Counted from the stretch's first letter, positions 7,835-17,176 are shown. The stretch: 64,000 nucleotides of DNA from Pseudomonas segetis (GCF_900188155.1 NZ_FZOG01000010.1:1-64000), one strand, 5' to 3'. Notes: generated from the letters alone by a model not told the origin. Program-made: numbers and translations.

Positions 7835-8770
7835 ATGGCTAGTGTCATGGACTCGGTGAATCAACGCACCCAGTTAGTCGGACAAAATCGTTTGGAGCTG
7901 CTGTTGTTTCGCCTTGAGGGCAGGCAGCTGTACGGAATCAATGTGTTCAAGGTCAAAGAGGTACTGCAGTGTCCGCGCCTGACCGTAATGCCCAAATCCA
8001 ATTCCGTGGTGCGTGGGGTTGCCAATATTCGCGGTGGAACCATCCCGATTATTGACCTGTCGCTAGCGACAGGGTGCAAACCGCTGGCTGATCTGAAAAA
8101 CAGCTTTGTAATCATCACCGAGTACAACACCAAGACCCAGGGTTTCTTGGTCAGTGCGGTTGAGCGCATCGTCAACATGAACTGGGAGGAGATCCTGCCA
8201 CCGCCTAAAGGCACAGGCCGCGACCATTACCTGACGGCGGTGACCCATCTCGATCAACAGATGGTCGAAATCATCGATGTGGAAAAAGTACTGGCTGAGG
8301 TGTCACCAACCTCCGAAGCGATTTCTGAGGGCGTTGTCGACGCCGCAACCCATGTCAAGGCGGTCAAGCAGCATGTGTTGATTGTTGATGACTCGTCTGT
8401 GGCGCGTAAGCAGGTATCGCGTTGCCTGCAAACTGTTGGTGTGGAAGTCACTGCGCTTAACGATGGTCGTGAGGCCTTGGACTATTTGCGCAAAATGGCC
8501 GATGAAGGCAAGCGTCCGGCGGATGAGCTGCTGATGATAATTTCCGATATCGAAATGCCAGAAATGGACGGCTACACACTGACCACGGCGATTCGCAGTG
8601 ATGCGCGGATGGAGGGCGTGCATTTGTTGTTGCACACTTCGTTGTCGGGGGTCTTCAACCAGGCGATGGTCAAGAAAGTAGGGGCCGATGATTTTCTCGC
8701 CAAGTTCCGGCCCGATGATTTAGCCTCAAGAGTGGTCGAACGCATCAATAAGGTGGATCAGGGCCAGTAA
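7835..8770 (+). CDS. cheV: Chemotaxis coupling protein CheV
   Basis: A 311-residue fusion of a CheW-like domain (about 15-155) and a receiver domain (about 178-305). The receiver keeps the acidic pair VDD near 185-186 and the phosphorylated Asp at about 238 (IISDIEMPEMDGY). The usual Lys is in the segment DDFLAKF near 288-294. CheV links receptors to CheA and tunes kinase output when phosphorylated. The start at 7835 (MASVMDSV) has a strong TAAGGAG site at 7821-7827; the open frame upstream lacks such a site. It is followed by cheR, a common pairing in Pseudomonas. Confidence 0.92.
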   Translation: MASVMDSVNQRTQLVGQNRLELLLFRLEGRQLYGINVFKVKEVLQCPRLTVMPKSNSVVRGVANIRGGTIPIIDLSLATGCKPLADLKNSFVIITEYNTKTQGFLVSAVERIVNMNWEEILPPPKGTGRDHYLTAVTHLDQQMVEIIDVEKVLAEVSPTSEAISEGVVDAATHVKAVKQHVLIVDDSSVARKQVSRCLQTVGVEVTALNDGREALDYLRKMADEGKRPADELLMIISDIEMPEMDGYTLTTAIRSDARMEGVHLLLHTSLSGVFNQAMVKKVGADDFLAKFRPDDLASRVVERINKVDQGQ

Positions 8771-8908
8771 GCTGCCAGCCAAAGCGACCAGCGGTTGGGT
8801 GATGTCTGTGCCTTCAGCTGGTGATGGTGCATCAGAGGCCCGCGTAGATTGGTTTATATTGACCGGGCGTCTCACTAATCAACACTAATATTTTGCGGGG
8901 CAAAACGA

Positions 8909-9736
8909 GTGTCGTCAGGAAATTTGGATTTTGAACAGTTCCGGAGCTTCCTCGAAAAAGCCTGTGGAATTTTGCTGGGCACCAATAAGCAGTACCTGGT
9001 TTCAAGTCGACTCAACAAGCTGATGGAACAGAACAACATCAAGAGTCTCGGCGAACTGGTGCAGCGTATGCAGGCCATGCCGCGTAGTGGTTTGCGTGAA
9101 CAGGTGGTCGATGCCATGACCACCAATGAAACCCTGTGGTTCCGCGATACCTATCCCTTTGAGGTGATGAAAAAGCGCGTCTTGCCGGAGTTGCTCAAGG
9201 CCAATGGGGGCCAGCGCCTGCGAATCTGGTCAGCCGCCTGCTCATCCGGGCAGGAACCCTATTCGCTGTCGATGACCATTGATGAGTTCGAGAAAAGCAA
9301 TATCGGCCAGTTGCGCGGTGGTGCACAAATCGTTGCAACAGATCTGTCGCCGACCATGTTGGCTAACTGCAAGTCAGGTGAGTACGACAGCCTGGCCATC
9401 GGCCGCGGCCTGTCGCAGGAGCGTTTGCAGCGCTACTTTGAACCCAAGGCGCCGGGGCGCTGGGCGGTCAAGGCGCCGATCAGGAGTCGTGTTGAGTTTC
9501 GCCCGCTGAACCTGCTGGAGAGCTTTGCCGGCCTGGGTAAGTTTGATGTGGTGTTCTGCCGCAACGTATTGATCTATTTTTCAGCAGAAGTGAAGAAGGA
9601 CATCCTCACCCGCATTCATGCGACCTTGAAGCCGGGCGGCTACTTGTTTCTGGGCGCCTCCGAGGCGCTCAATGCTCTGCCTGATCTGTATCAGATGGTG
9701 CAGTGCAGCCCGGGCATTATCTACAAGGTCAAATAG
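8909..9736 (+). CDS. cheR: Chemotaxis protein methyltransferase CheR
   Basis: A 275-residue SAM-dependent enzyme that methylates glutamates on chemoreceptors. It has the CheR N-terminal helical domain (about 5-75), then the Rossmann domain with RIWSAACSSGQEPYSLSM near 105-122 as the SAM site, IVATDLSPTML near 141-151, and FDVVFCRNVLIYF near 212-224. The start is a GTG at 8909 after a GGGGC-type element. No C-terminal receptor-tether extension is evident. It lies 138 bases after cheV and is probably in the same transcript. Confidence 0.92.
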   Translation: MSSGNLDFEQFRSFLEKACGILLGTNKQYLVSSRLNKLMEQNNIKSLGELVQRMQAMPRSGLREQVVDAMTTNETLWFRDTYPFEVMKKRVLPELLKANGGQRLRIWSAACSSGQEPYSLSMTIDEFEKSNIGQLRGGAQIVATDLSPTMLANCKSGEYDSLAIGRGLSQERLQRYFEPKAPGRWAVKAPIRSRVEFRPLNLLESFAGLGKFDVVFCRNVLIYFSAEVKKDILTRIHATLKPGGYLFLGASEALNALPDLYQMVQCSPGIIYKVK

Positions 9737-9843
9737 GGTCGGCGTTGGTCGCAATGTTCAATGCCTTGATTCAAGTCAGTCCTTGCGGCACCTGCTGTCG
9801 ATAAAGTGCCCGGCACTCGAGTGAGTGCTATCAGGACAGGGCT

Positions 9844-10308
9844 ATGGAATTACTTGTTTGGCAAAACGACCTCAATACCGGTATAGAGGTCATCGATAAC
9901 CAGCACCGGCGTATTGTCACCATGATCAACCTGCTGATTGTGGCGCAGCAGGAGGGGCGTAATCGCGATGAGGTGGGGCATGTGCTCAATGACCTAGTTG
10001 ACTACACGCTTTCGCATTTTGCGTTCGAAGAGTCGCTGCTTGAAGAGTCCGGCTACAGTTTTACCCGCCCGCACAAGCGCGTCCATGAAGTCTTTATCGG
10101 CAAGGTCAACGAGTACAACATGCGCTTCAAGGCCGGTGAAGATATCACCCACGAATTGATCAACCTGTTGTCGCGTTGGCTGTTCAACCACATCCGCAAT
10201 GATGATGCGGCCTACGCCAAGGTCGTTATCGACAACATGAATCGAATCACCCAGGACCGGCAGCCCAGTGGCTGGTTGTCGCGCTCCATGCGCAAGTTCT
10301 TTAGCTGA
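9844..10308 (+). CDS. Bacteriohemerythrin
   Basis: A 154-residue single-domain hemerythrin. All seven iron ligands are in place: H21, H58, E62, H77, H81, H116 and D121. The domain should bind a di-iron centre and reversibly bind oxygen, and it is probably soluble in the cytoplasm. There is no signal peptide or membrane segment. It sits between cheR and the flgB promoter, on the same strand. This suggests oxygen sensing or storage linked to motility, but that link is inference. Its C-terminal tail (QPSGWLSRSMRKFFS) is basic and aromatic and might contact a membrane or partner. Confidence 0.9.
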   Translation: MELLVWQNDLNTGIEVIDNQHRRIVTMINLLIVAQQEGRNRDEVGHVLNDLVDYTLSHFAFEESLLEESGYSFTRPHKRVHEVFIGKVNEYNMRFKAGEDITHELINLLSRWLFNHIRNDDAAYAKVVIDNMNRITQDRQPSGWLSRSMRKFFS

Positions 10309-10593
10309 TATTCCCACAGCGCTGAACCGGTTTCGGCGCTGCTCCCTCATTGCCAATGTTGGCTCATTGCCCGTCTTTCCGGCACCCTCGCCGCCGGCAG
10401 TGCAGGGCGGCAAGCATGCTTCCAAGATCAGGCCGGGTCATTGCCGCAAGCGGAAAACCATTGCCGCTTGTGCTTGGATATTCAAAAGATTAATTCGTAA
10501 GTCATTGTATTTAAACGACTAAATTAATTGGCACAGGGTTTGCTTTGTTGCTTGCACAGAAAACTGCTTCGGCAAACGGCAAGGGCACAAACC
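10309..10593. other. Intergenic region upstream of flgB
   Basis: This gap holds the flgB sigma-54 element (10529-10544) in an AT-rich stretch from about 10485. The earlier part is GC-rich with short inverted pieces around 10378-10412. No coding sequence with a credible ribosome site is seen. Confidence 0.5.
10529..10544 (+). promoter_or_regulatory. Sigma-54 promoter of flgBCDE
   Basis: TGGCACAGGGTTTGCT, an excellent -24/-12 match, lies 65 bases before the flgB ATG. FleR is the expected activator of hook genes in Pseudomonas. Confidence 0.85.
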
Positions 10594-11001
10594 ATGAGTA
10601 TCAGCTTCGCAAGCGCACTCGGCATTCACCAACAGGCACTGGGCTTTCGCGCTCAGCGTGCTGAAGTGTTGGCCAACAACATGGCTAACGCAGACACGCC
10701 TAACTACAAGGCCCGTGATCTGGATTTTGCCTCAGTGCTTGCCGAGCAGAATGCCAAGGCCCAGGGCGGTACCTTTGCCCTGAACCGCACCAATGCACAC
10801 CATATCAGCGCTGAAGGCATGGCCACTGCAGAAGCCGAGCTCAAGTATCGCATCCCGATGAGCCCTTCGCTGGATCAGAACACGGTCGATACCCAGCTTG
10901 AGCAGTCCAATTACGCGCAAAACGCCGTCGACTTCCAGGCGAGCTTTACCCTACTCAATAGCAAGTTCAAAGGGCTGATCAGCGCCCTGCGCGGCGATTA
11001 A
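10594..11001 (+). CDS. flgB: Proximal rod protein FlgB
   Basis: A 135-residue rod protein that joins the MS ring to the rest of the rod. It has the N-terminal rod motif VLANNMANADTPNYKARD near 27-44 and the typical C-terminal heptad helix FQASFTLLNSKFKGLISALRGD. The start at 10594 (MSISFASAL) fits the family; the open frame extends upstream but without a ribosome site and across the promoter leader. First gene of flgBCDE. Confidence 0.93.
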   Translation: MSISFASALGIHQQALGFRAQRAEVLANNMANADTPNYKARDLDFASVLAEQNAKAQGGTFALNRTNAHHISAEGMATAEAELKYRIPMSPSLDQNTVDTQLEQSNYAQNAVDFQASFTLLNSKFKGLISALRGD

Positions 11002-11015
11002 CGGAGACTGATGCC

Positions 11016-11459
11016 ATGTCACTAGCCAGTGTATTCAATATTGCCGGGACCGGCATGAGCGCGCAAAGCACGCGTCTTAATACCATCTCCAGCAACATCG
11101 CCAACGCCGAGTCGGTGTCTTCGAACATTGACCAGACCTACCGCGCTCGCCACCCGGTGTTTGCCACCATGTTTAATCAGGCCCAGGGTTCTGACGGCGG
11201 TTCGCTGTTTGCCGAGCAGGATGCGGCAGGCAGCGGTGTCCAGGTGCTGGGGATTGTTGAGGACCAGAGCTCGCTGATGCCGCGCTATGAGCCTAACCAC
11301 CCGGCTGCCGATGAAAACGGCTACGTCTATTACCCCAACGTCAATGTGGTCGAAGAGATGGCTGACATGATTTCCGCCAGCCGGGCTTTCCAGACCAACG
11401 TTGAAATGATGAATACCGCTAAACAAATGTTGCAGAAGGTGCTGACCCTGGGTCAGTAA
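11016..11459 (+). CDS. flgC: Proximal rod protein FlgC
   Basis: A 147-residue rod subunit. It shows the rod N-terminal block LNTISSNIANAESVSSN near 22-38 and the C-terminal block NVVEEMADMISASRAFQTNVEMMNTAK near 110-136, which form the coiled-coil core of the rod. A GGAGACTG element precedes the ATG, and it follows flgB by 14 bases. Confidence 0.94.
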   Translation: MSLASVFNIAGTGMSAQSTRLNTISSNIANAESVSSNIDQTYRARHPVFATMFNQAQGSDGGSLFAEQDAAGSGVQVLGIVEDQSSLMPRYEPNHPAADENGYVYYPNVNVVEEMADMISASRAFQTNVEMMNTAKQMLQKVLTLGQ

Positions 11460-11480
11460 GCCATCAATGAGGAACGCTAA

Positions 11481-12158
11481 ATGAGCGTCGATAGCACCAG
11501 TGGCGTTGGCAGTTCGGTCTTTGATCAACTGCAGATTAAATCGCCCAGCACCGGCACCGACAAAGAACTGGGTAAAGACGAGTTCTTGAACCTGTTGGTC
11601 GCCCAATTGAACAACCAGAACCCGCTGGAGCCGCAAGGTAACGGCGAGTTCATCGCCCAGTTGGCGCAGTTCAGCCAGGTAGAAGGTATTCAGCAGTTGA
11701 ACGGTAGTGTCGACACCTTGCTGTCGGGTTATCAGTCTTCGCAGGCCTTGCAGGCATCGTCGCTGGTTGGGCGCAAGGTGATTGTGCCGACCGACAGTGC
11801 GGTGGTTGATACCAGCGAAAGCTTCAAGGCCAGCCTGATTCTGCCGACCAGCAGCAGCAACGTCTACGTCAATGTCAAAGACAGTGCGGGCTCGGTGGTT
11901 GGCCGGGTAAATCTGGGTGAGCAGGAAGCAGGCAACATCAGTTTTATCTGGGATGGCAAGGATTCGAGCGGCAATCTCTTGCCGCCTGGCACCTACACCT
12001 TTGAGGCTGAAGCCACCTATGCCGGTGAAACCAAGGGGCTGTACACCCTGCTTCCAGCCAACGTTGACAGCGTCACCCTGGGCGGTAGCGAACTCATGTT
12101 GAACCTGGCGGGGCTGGGCAGTGTGCCGCTTTCGCAGGTTCAGGTAATTGGTCAGTAA
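11481..12158 (+). CDS. flgD: Hook assembly scaffold FlgD
   Basis: A 225-residue hook-capping protein. The N-terminal export region holds LGKDEFLNLLVAQLNNQNPLEPQGNGEF near 31-58, strongly conserved in FlgD. The C-terminal part has the FlgD Ig-like fold with FIWDGKDSSGNLLPPGTYTF near 155-174. It caps the growing hook so FlgE can assemble. Third gene of flgBCDE. Confidence 0.94.
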   Translation: MSVDSTSGVGSSVFDQLQIKSPSTGTDKELGKDEFLNLLVAQLNNQNPLEPQGNGEFIAQLAQFSQVEGIQQLNGSVDTLLSGYQSSQALQASSLVGRKVIVPTDSAVVDTSESFKASLILPTSSSNVYVNVKDSAGSVVGRVNLGEQEAGNISFIWDGKDSSGNLLPPGTYTFEAEATYAGETKGLYTLLPANVDSVTLGGSELMLNLAGLGSVPLSQVQVIGQ

Positions 12159-12202
12159 TCATCACGATTTAATGGCCGGCTGTTCCGGCAAAGGAGTTTT
12201 CA

Positions 12203-13510
12203 ATGGCGTTCAATATCGGGCTTAGCGGTCTGCGCGCAGCGACCAGCGACCTCAACGTTACAGGTAATAACATCGCCAACGCCGGCACCGCGGGCTTCAA
12301 GCAGTCGCGTGCGGAGTTTGCCGATGTATATGCCGCCTCCGTGCTTGGCTCCGGCAAGAACGCGCAGGGCAGCGGGGTACTGCTCAGTGATGTGTCGCAA
12401 CTGTTCAACCAGGGCAACGTCAACTACACGCAGAACTCGCTGGACCTGGCGATCAACGGCAATGGTTTCTTCCGCACCAGCAATAACGGTGACATCAGTT
12501 ATACCCGTGCTGGTTATTTCGGGACTGACCGTGCTGGTAATATCGTCAATAACTTTGGCTACAAGCTGCAAGGTTATGCGGTAGATGCGAACGGTAATCT
12601 GCAAAATGGCGTTCTTTCGGACTTGAAAGTCGAGAGTGCCAGCCAGGCGCCAAAAGCGACCAGCACCATTACTCAGCCGTTCAACCTGAACTCGACCAAC
12701 GAGGTTCCGACTACAACGCCGTTTAACCCTAATGATCCGACCTCATTCAACTCGTCGACTTCGGTGAACATCTTCGATTCGCAGGGTAATTCCCATGCCT
12801 TCACGCAGTACTTCATCAAGACAGGTGCCAACACCTGGCAGATGAATGTGCTGGTCGATGGGCGCAACCCGGCGAACCCGGCATCAACCACGCCGTATTC
12901 GGCCAACCTGACCTTTAATGCCGCGGGTCAGCTGGACACCTCGGCACTGACATCGACGGATTTCACCGTTGCCGCCAATGGCACCCTGAACATGACCAAC
13001 TGGGTACCGGCTGCATCCGACGGCGGTACGCCGCCAGTCTGGAGTGGCAACGGCGCAACGGCGAGTGCAACCGGGGTCAACTTTGACTTCCGTGGTACCA
13101 CTCAGTATTCGAGCTTGTTTGCTGTCAATAGCGTTGACCAGAACGGCTACACCACAGGTGAGCTGGCAGGCCTTGAAATTGACGACACCGGGGTGATCTT
13201 CGCGCGCTACACCAATGGGCAATCCAAGGTGCAGGGGCAAGTGGTGCTGGCCAACTTTGCCAATATGCAAGGGCTGACGCCGGTGGGCAAGACGGCATGG
13301 GTGCAGTCGTTTGAATCGGGCGAGCCTGTAATCGGCACGCCAAACAGCGGAACCCTGGGGGCGTTGCAATCGGGCGCGCTGGAAGACTCTAACGTCGAGC
13401 TGTCCGACCAGCTGGTGAACTTGATTGTTGCGCAACGCAATTATCAGGCGAACGCAAAAACCATCGAGACTGAGAGCGCGGTGACCCAGACCATTATCAA
13501 CCTGCGTTGA
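12203..13510 (+). CDS. flgE: Flagellar hook protein FlgE
   Basis: A 435-residue hook subunit. The N-terminal block FNIGLSGLRAATSDLNVTGNNIANAGTAGFKQ (3-34) and the C-terminal block SNVELSDQLVNLIVAQRNYQANAK near 396-419 form the inner coiled coil. The middle is an exposed beta domain. Exported through the flagellar channel. A GGAG site precedes the ATG. Two hairpins follow the gene, so the flgBCDE transcript likely ends here. Confidence 0.94.
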   Translation: MAFNIGLSGLRAATSDLNVTGNNIANAGTAGFKQSRAEFADVYAASVLGSGKNAQGSGVLLSDVSQLFNQGNVNYTQNSLDLAINGNGFFRTSNNGDISYTRAGYFGTDRAGNIVNNFGYKLQGYAVDANGNLQNGVLSDLKVESASQAPKATSTITQPFNLNSTNEVPTTTPFNPNDPTSFNSSTSVNIFDSQGNSHAFTQYFIKTGANTWQMNVLVDGRNPANPASTTPYSANLTFNAAGQLDTSALTSTDFTVAANGTLNMTNWVPAASDGGTPPVWSGNGATASATGVNFDFRGTTQYSSLFAVNSVDQNGYTTGELAGLEIDDTGVIFARYTNGQSKVQGQVVLANFANMQGLTPVGKTAWVQSFESGEPVIGTPNSGTLGALQSGALEDSNVELSDQLVNLIVAQRNYQANAKTIETESAVTQTIINLR

Positions 13511-13525
13511 TTCAAGGTATGACCT

Positions 13526-13549
13526 GACTTTGCCGCGAGCGGCAAAGTC
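13526..13549 (+). terminator. Hairpin after flgE
   Basis: A perfect GC-rich inverted repeat (GACTTTGCCGC paired with GCGGCAAAGTC) just after the flgE stop. It has no T run, so it probably protects or pauses RNA and works with the terminator at 13581. Confidence 0.55.
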
Positions 13550-13580
13550 TAGCCGACGGCATCTCGTCAAACGCCGCAAT

Positions 13581-13610
13581 GAAAAGCTCCTTTGGGAGCT
13601 TTTCTATTTT
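13581..13610 (+). terminator. Rho-independent terminator between flgE and flgF
   Basis: A perfect 10-bp stem (GAAAAGCTCC with GGAGCTTTTC, 13581-13604) with loop TTTG, followed by TATTTT. This separates flgBCDE from the flgF promoter. Confidence 0.85.
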
Positions 13611-13654
13611 ATAAAATCTATATTTATCAATGGTTTAAATCTGTTTCCCGAGAG

Positions 13655-13670
13655 TGGCACAGGCTTTGCA
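13655..13670 (+). promoter_or_regulatory. Sigma-54 promoter of flgFGHIJKL
   Basis: TGGCACAGGCTTTGCA is a near-perfect RpoN element, 51 bases upstream of the flgF ATG and nearly identical to the flgB element, suggesting the same activator (FleR). Confidence 0.87.
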
Positions 13671-13720
13671 GTATTGCCTGTACAGAGCACAAGGCGGCAG
13701 GCCTATCTCGGAGAGTTACC

Positions 13721-14461
13721 ATGGATAAAATGCTTTACGTCGCGATGACCGGGGCCCAGAACAACACCCTGGCCCAGCGCGCGCACGCCAACAACCTGGC
13801 GAATATTTCAACCAGCGGCTTTCGTCGCGACTTTGAACAGGCGCGGGCGATTTCATCATTTGGCGAAAGCTATCCGTCGCGCGTGTATGCCATGAGCGAG
13901 CGTCCTGGTACCGACTTTACTCCGGGCTCCATGCAGGAAACCGGTCGTGATCTGGACGTTGCCATTGGTGGTCATGGCTGGCTTGCCGTGCAGGCTCCCG
14001 ATGGCAGTGAAGCCTATGTACGTACCGCAAGCCTGAATGTCGATGCCCTGGGCGTGTTGCGCACTGGCAATGGTTTGCCGGTTATGGGCAATGCCGGGCC
14101 GGTCGCCGTACCGCCAGAGCAGGGGATCGATATCGGCCAGGACGGCACCATCAGTATTCGCGCCCTGGGCGAAGCTCCCAACGTGCTGGCAGAGGTGGAT
14201 CGGTTGAAGCTGGTAAACCCGGACCCCAAGCAGTTGGTAAAGGGGGCAGACGGCATGATGCGTCTCAAGAGCGGCCAGGCTGAGCCCGCAGATGCAAGCG
14301 TGCGCCTGACGTCTGGCTTTCTGGAATCGAGCAACGTCAATGCGGTTGAAGAGATGACCGCGATCATGTCGTTGTCCCGCCAATTCGAGCTGCAAGTAAA
14401 AATGATGCGTACTGCCGAAGACAATGCCTCGGCGATGGCGCGGGTTTTGCAACTTAGCTAA
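13721..14461 (+). CDS. flgF: Proximal rod protein FlgF
   Basis: A 246-residue rod subunit. The N-terminus MDKMLYVAMTGAQNN and the rod motif HANNLANISTSGFRRD near 23-38 are typical, as is the C-terminal VNAVEEMTAIMSLSRQFELQVKMM. The start at 13721 is set by the GGAGAG site just upstream; the open frame continues further 5-prime but runs through the terminator and promoter. First gene of the second flg operon. Confidence 0.94.
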   Translation: MDKMLYVAMTGAQNNTLAQRAHANNLANISTSGFRRDFEQARAISSFGESYPSRVYAMSERPGTDFTPGSMQETGRDLDVAIGGHGWLAVQAPDGSEAYVRTASLNVDALGVLRTGNGLPVMGNAGPVAVPPEQGIDIGQDGTISIRALGEAPNVLAEVDRLKLVNPDPKQLVKGADGMMRLKSGQAEPADASVRLTSGFLESSNVNAVEEMTAIMSLSRQFELQVKMMRTAEDNASAMARVLQLS

Positions 14462-14507
14462 TTATCAGCAGGTGGCGACGTGAATACGTCGTCCGAGGAG
14501 AACAAAT

Positions 14508-15293
14508 ATGCTTCCGGCACTGTGGGTCAGCAAAACCGGTTTGTCCGCCCAGGACATGAACCTGACCACTATTTCCAACAACCTGGCCAACGTTTCGACC
14601 ACCGGCTTCAAGCGCGATCGCGCTGAATTCGAGGACCTGCTTTATCAGATCCGTCGTCAGCCTGGCGGCCAGTCAAGCCAGGACAGCGAGTTGCCTTCCG
14701 GTTTGCAGTTGGGTACCGGTGTGCGGATTGTCGGCACCCAGAAAATCTTCACCGCGGGCAGCTTGCAGACGACCGAACAGCCGCTGGATCTGGCGGTGAA
14801 CGGCCGTGGCTTCTTCCAGGTATTGATGCCCGATGGCACGGTTTCCTATACCCGTGACGGCAGCTTCCACCTCGATTCCGATGGCCAGGTGGTGACTTCC
14901 AATGGCTTTCCGCTGGAGCCGGCCATTGTGCTGCCGAACGAAGTCAAAACCTTTACTGTCGGCGAGGATGGCACCGTTTCGATAACCACCGCTGGCAATC
15001 CTCAGCCTCAAGTCATTGGCAACCTGCAGACCGCCGACTTTATCAATCCGGCTGGCCTTGAGGCTATCGGCAACAACCTGTTTCTGGAGACCGCTTCCAG
15101 CGGTGCGCCACAAGTGGGAACGCCTGGTTTGAATGGCTTGGGTACGACGCTGCAAAACACTTTGGAAAACTCCAACGTCAGCGTGGTTGAAGAACTGGTG
15201 AACATGATCACCACTCAACGCGCCTACGAGATGAACTCGAAAGTCATCTCGACCGCTGACCAGATGTTGTCCTTTATTACTCAGAATCTTTGA
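14508..15293 (+). CDS. flgG: Distal rod protein FlgG
   Basis: A 261-residue distal rod subunit. It starts MLPALWVSKTGLSAQDMNL and has NNLANVSTTGFKRDRAEFEDLLYQ near 24-47; the FlgG-specific insertion that follows sets rod stiffness. The C-terminus SNVSVVEELVNMITTQRAYEMNSK is the core coiled coil. A CGAGGAG site precedes the ATG. Confidence 0.95.
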   Translation: MLPALWVSKTGLSAQDMNLTTISNNLANVSTTGFKRDRAEFEDLLYQIRRQPGGQSSQDSELPSGLQLGTGVRIVGTQKIFTAGSLQTTEQPLDLAVNGRGFFQVLMPDGTVSYTRDGSFHLDSDGQVVTSNGFPLEPAIVLPNEVKTFTVGEDGTVSITTAGNPQPQVIGNLQTADFINPAGLEAIGNNLFLETASSGAPQVGTPGLNGLGTTLQNTLENSNVSVVEELVNMITTQRAYEMNSKVISTADQMLSFITQNL

Positions 15294-15354
15294 TGGTTTT
15301 GGCCTGGCTTATAGCGGGCCTCTGCGTTAATTGTTACACCGCGAGGGTGGATCC

Positions 15355-16050
15355 ATGAATCGGCTAGTTGTTGTTTCCTTAGTGTTGTGCGCCACCTTGC
15401 TAAGTGGTTGCGTTGCGCCTGCCGCCAAACCGAACGATCCATATTACTCGCCGGTGCTGCCACGCACGCCGCTGCCTGCTGCGCAGAACAATGGTTCTAT
15501 CTATCAAACCGGCTTTGACAACAACCTGTTTACCGACCGCAAGGCGTATCGGGTGGGGGACATCATCACCATCACCTTGAACGAGAAAACCCAGGCGAGC
15601 AAAAACGCCGGTTCGCAGATTTCCAAGGACAGCAAAACCAGCCTCGGCTTGACCTCTTTGTTCGGCGGGGCGGTGTCGGCTGCCAGCCCGTTCTCTGATA
15701 ACGACTTGTCGCTGAGTGCCTCATACAGCGGGAACCGGGACACCCAGGGCGACAGCAAGGCCGCGCAGGGCAACAGCCTGACCGGTTCGGTGACAGTAAC
15801 TGTCGCTGAAGTGCTGCCCAACGGCATCCTCTCGGTACGCGGCGAGAAGTGGATGACACTCAACACCGGTGATGAACTGGTACGAATTGCCGGCCTGGTC
15901 CGCGCCGATGATGTGGCGACCGACAACACGGTCTCCTCGACCCGTATCGCCGACGCACGTATCACCTATTCAGGAACGGGCGCCTTTGCCGATGCCAGTC
16001 AGCCTGGCTGGCTCGATCGCTTCTTCCTTAGCCCACTGTTCCCGTTTTGA
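15355..16050 (+). CDS. flgH: L-ring lipoprotein FlgH
   Basis: A 231-residue outer-membrane lipoprotein that forms the L ring around the rod. The signal peptide ends in the lipobox LLSG-C, placing the lipidated cysteine at residue 19. The mature body has DRKAYRVGDIITITLNEKTQASKNAG near 60-85 and the C-terminal WLDRFFLSPLFPF. The ATG at 15355 follows a GAGGGTGG site; the upstream in-frame extension is not used. Confidence 0.94.
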   Translation: MNRLVVVSLVLCATLLSGCVAPAAKPNDPYYSPVLPRTPLPAAQNNGSIYQTGFDNNLFTDRKAYRVGDIITITLNEKTQASKNAGSQISKDSKTSLGLTSLFGGAVSAASPFSDNDLSLSASYSGNRDTQGDSKAAQGNSLTGSVTVTVAEVLPNGILSVRGEKWMTLNTGDELVRIAGLVRADDVATDNTVSSTRIADARITYSGTGAFADASQPGWLDRFFLSPLFPF

Positions 16051-16061
16051 GGGCTGCAAAC

Positions 16062-17165
16062 ATGCGTTTAGGCAAATACCTGGTGTTGTTCTCGATGCTG
16101 CTGTTAAGTGCCGCGGCACAGGCTGAACGCCTGAAAGACCTGGCCAGCATCCAGGGTGTGCGGACCAACCAGTTGATCGGCTATGGCCTGGTCGTGGGCT
16201 TGAATGGCAGCGGTGACCAGACCACGCAAACCCCCTTTACCGTGCAGACCTTCAACAACATGCTTGCCCAATTCGGGATCAAGGTCCCTGCGGGTGGCAA
16301 TGTCCAGCTTAAGAACGTAGCTGCGGTTTCGATTCACGCCGACCTGCCTGCATTTGCCAAGCCGGGCCAGACCATTGACGTTACCGTGTCCTCTATTGGT
16401 AACGCCAAGAGCCTGCGCGGCGGCAGCCTGTTGATGGCGCCGCTCAAGGGGATCGACGGCAATGTCTACGCCATCGCCCAGGGCAACCTGGTGGTAGGTG
16501 GTTTCGATGCCGAAGGCGGCGATGGCTCGCGCATTACCGTCAATATTCCATCGGCGGGGCGAATTCCTTCTGGCGCCACGGTTGAACGTTCGGTGCCAAG
16601 TGGCTTTGATCAAGGCAATAGCCTGACCCTCAACCTCAATCGTCCTGACTTCACCACCGCCAAGCATATTGTCGACCAGATCAATGAGCTGCTTGGCCCT
16701 GGCGTTGCCCAGGCAATCGATGCCGGCTCGGTGCGAGTCAGTGCGCCGCTGGACCCTAACCAGCGCGTTGATTACCTGTCGATCCTGGAGAACCTTGAAG
16801 TGGTTGCAGGCCAGGCGGTTGCCAAGGTGATTATCAACTCCCGCACCGGCACCATCGTCATCGGTCAGAACGTGCGTGTACAGCCAGCGGCGGTCACTCA
16901 TGGCAGCCTGACCGTGACCATTACTGAAGACCCGATCGTCAGCCAGCCGGGCGCCTTGTCGGGTGGGCAGACGGCTGTTGTTCCTCGCTCACGGGTTGAT
17001 GCAACACAGGAGGCCAAGCCGATGTTCCGCTTTGGCCCAGGCACCACGCTGGATGAAATTGTCCGTGCGGTTAACCAGGTTGGCGCTGCGCCTTCCGACC
17101 TTATGGCCATCCTCGAAGCGCTGAAACAAGCTGGCGCTTTGCAGGCTGACTTGATCGTTATTTAA
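16062..17165 (+). CDS. flgI: P-ring protein FlgI
   Basis: A 367-residue periplasmic ring protein. A Sec signal peptide covers residues 1-21 (cleavage after AQA). The mature start ERLKDLASIQGVRTNQLIGYGLVVGL is the family signature, and the protein ends LKQAGALQADLIVI. It assembles in peptidoglycan with the help of FlgA. The ATG at 16062 is chosen; an in-frame TTG at 16047 is less likely. Confidence 0.95.
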   Translation: MRLGKYLVLFSMLLLSAAAQAERLKDLASIQGVRTNQLIGYGLVVGLNGSGDQTTQTPFTVQTFNNMLAQFGIKVPAGGNVQLKNVAAVSIHADLPAFAKPGQTIDVTVSSIGNAKSLRGGSLLMAPLKGIDGNVYAIAQGNLVVGGFDAEGGDGSRITVNIPSAGRIPSGATVERSVPSGFDQGNSLTLNLNRPDFTTAKHIVDQINELLGPGVAQAIDAGSVRVSAPLDPNQRVDYLSILENLEVVAGQAVAKVIINSRTGTIVIGQNVRVQPAAVTHGSLTVTITEDPIVSQPGALSGGQTAVVPRSRVDATQEAKPMFRFGPGTTLDEIVRAVNQVGAAPSDLMAILEALKQAGALQADLIVI

Positions 17166-17176
17166 GGGACGGATCG

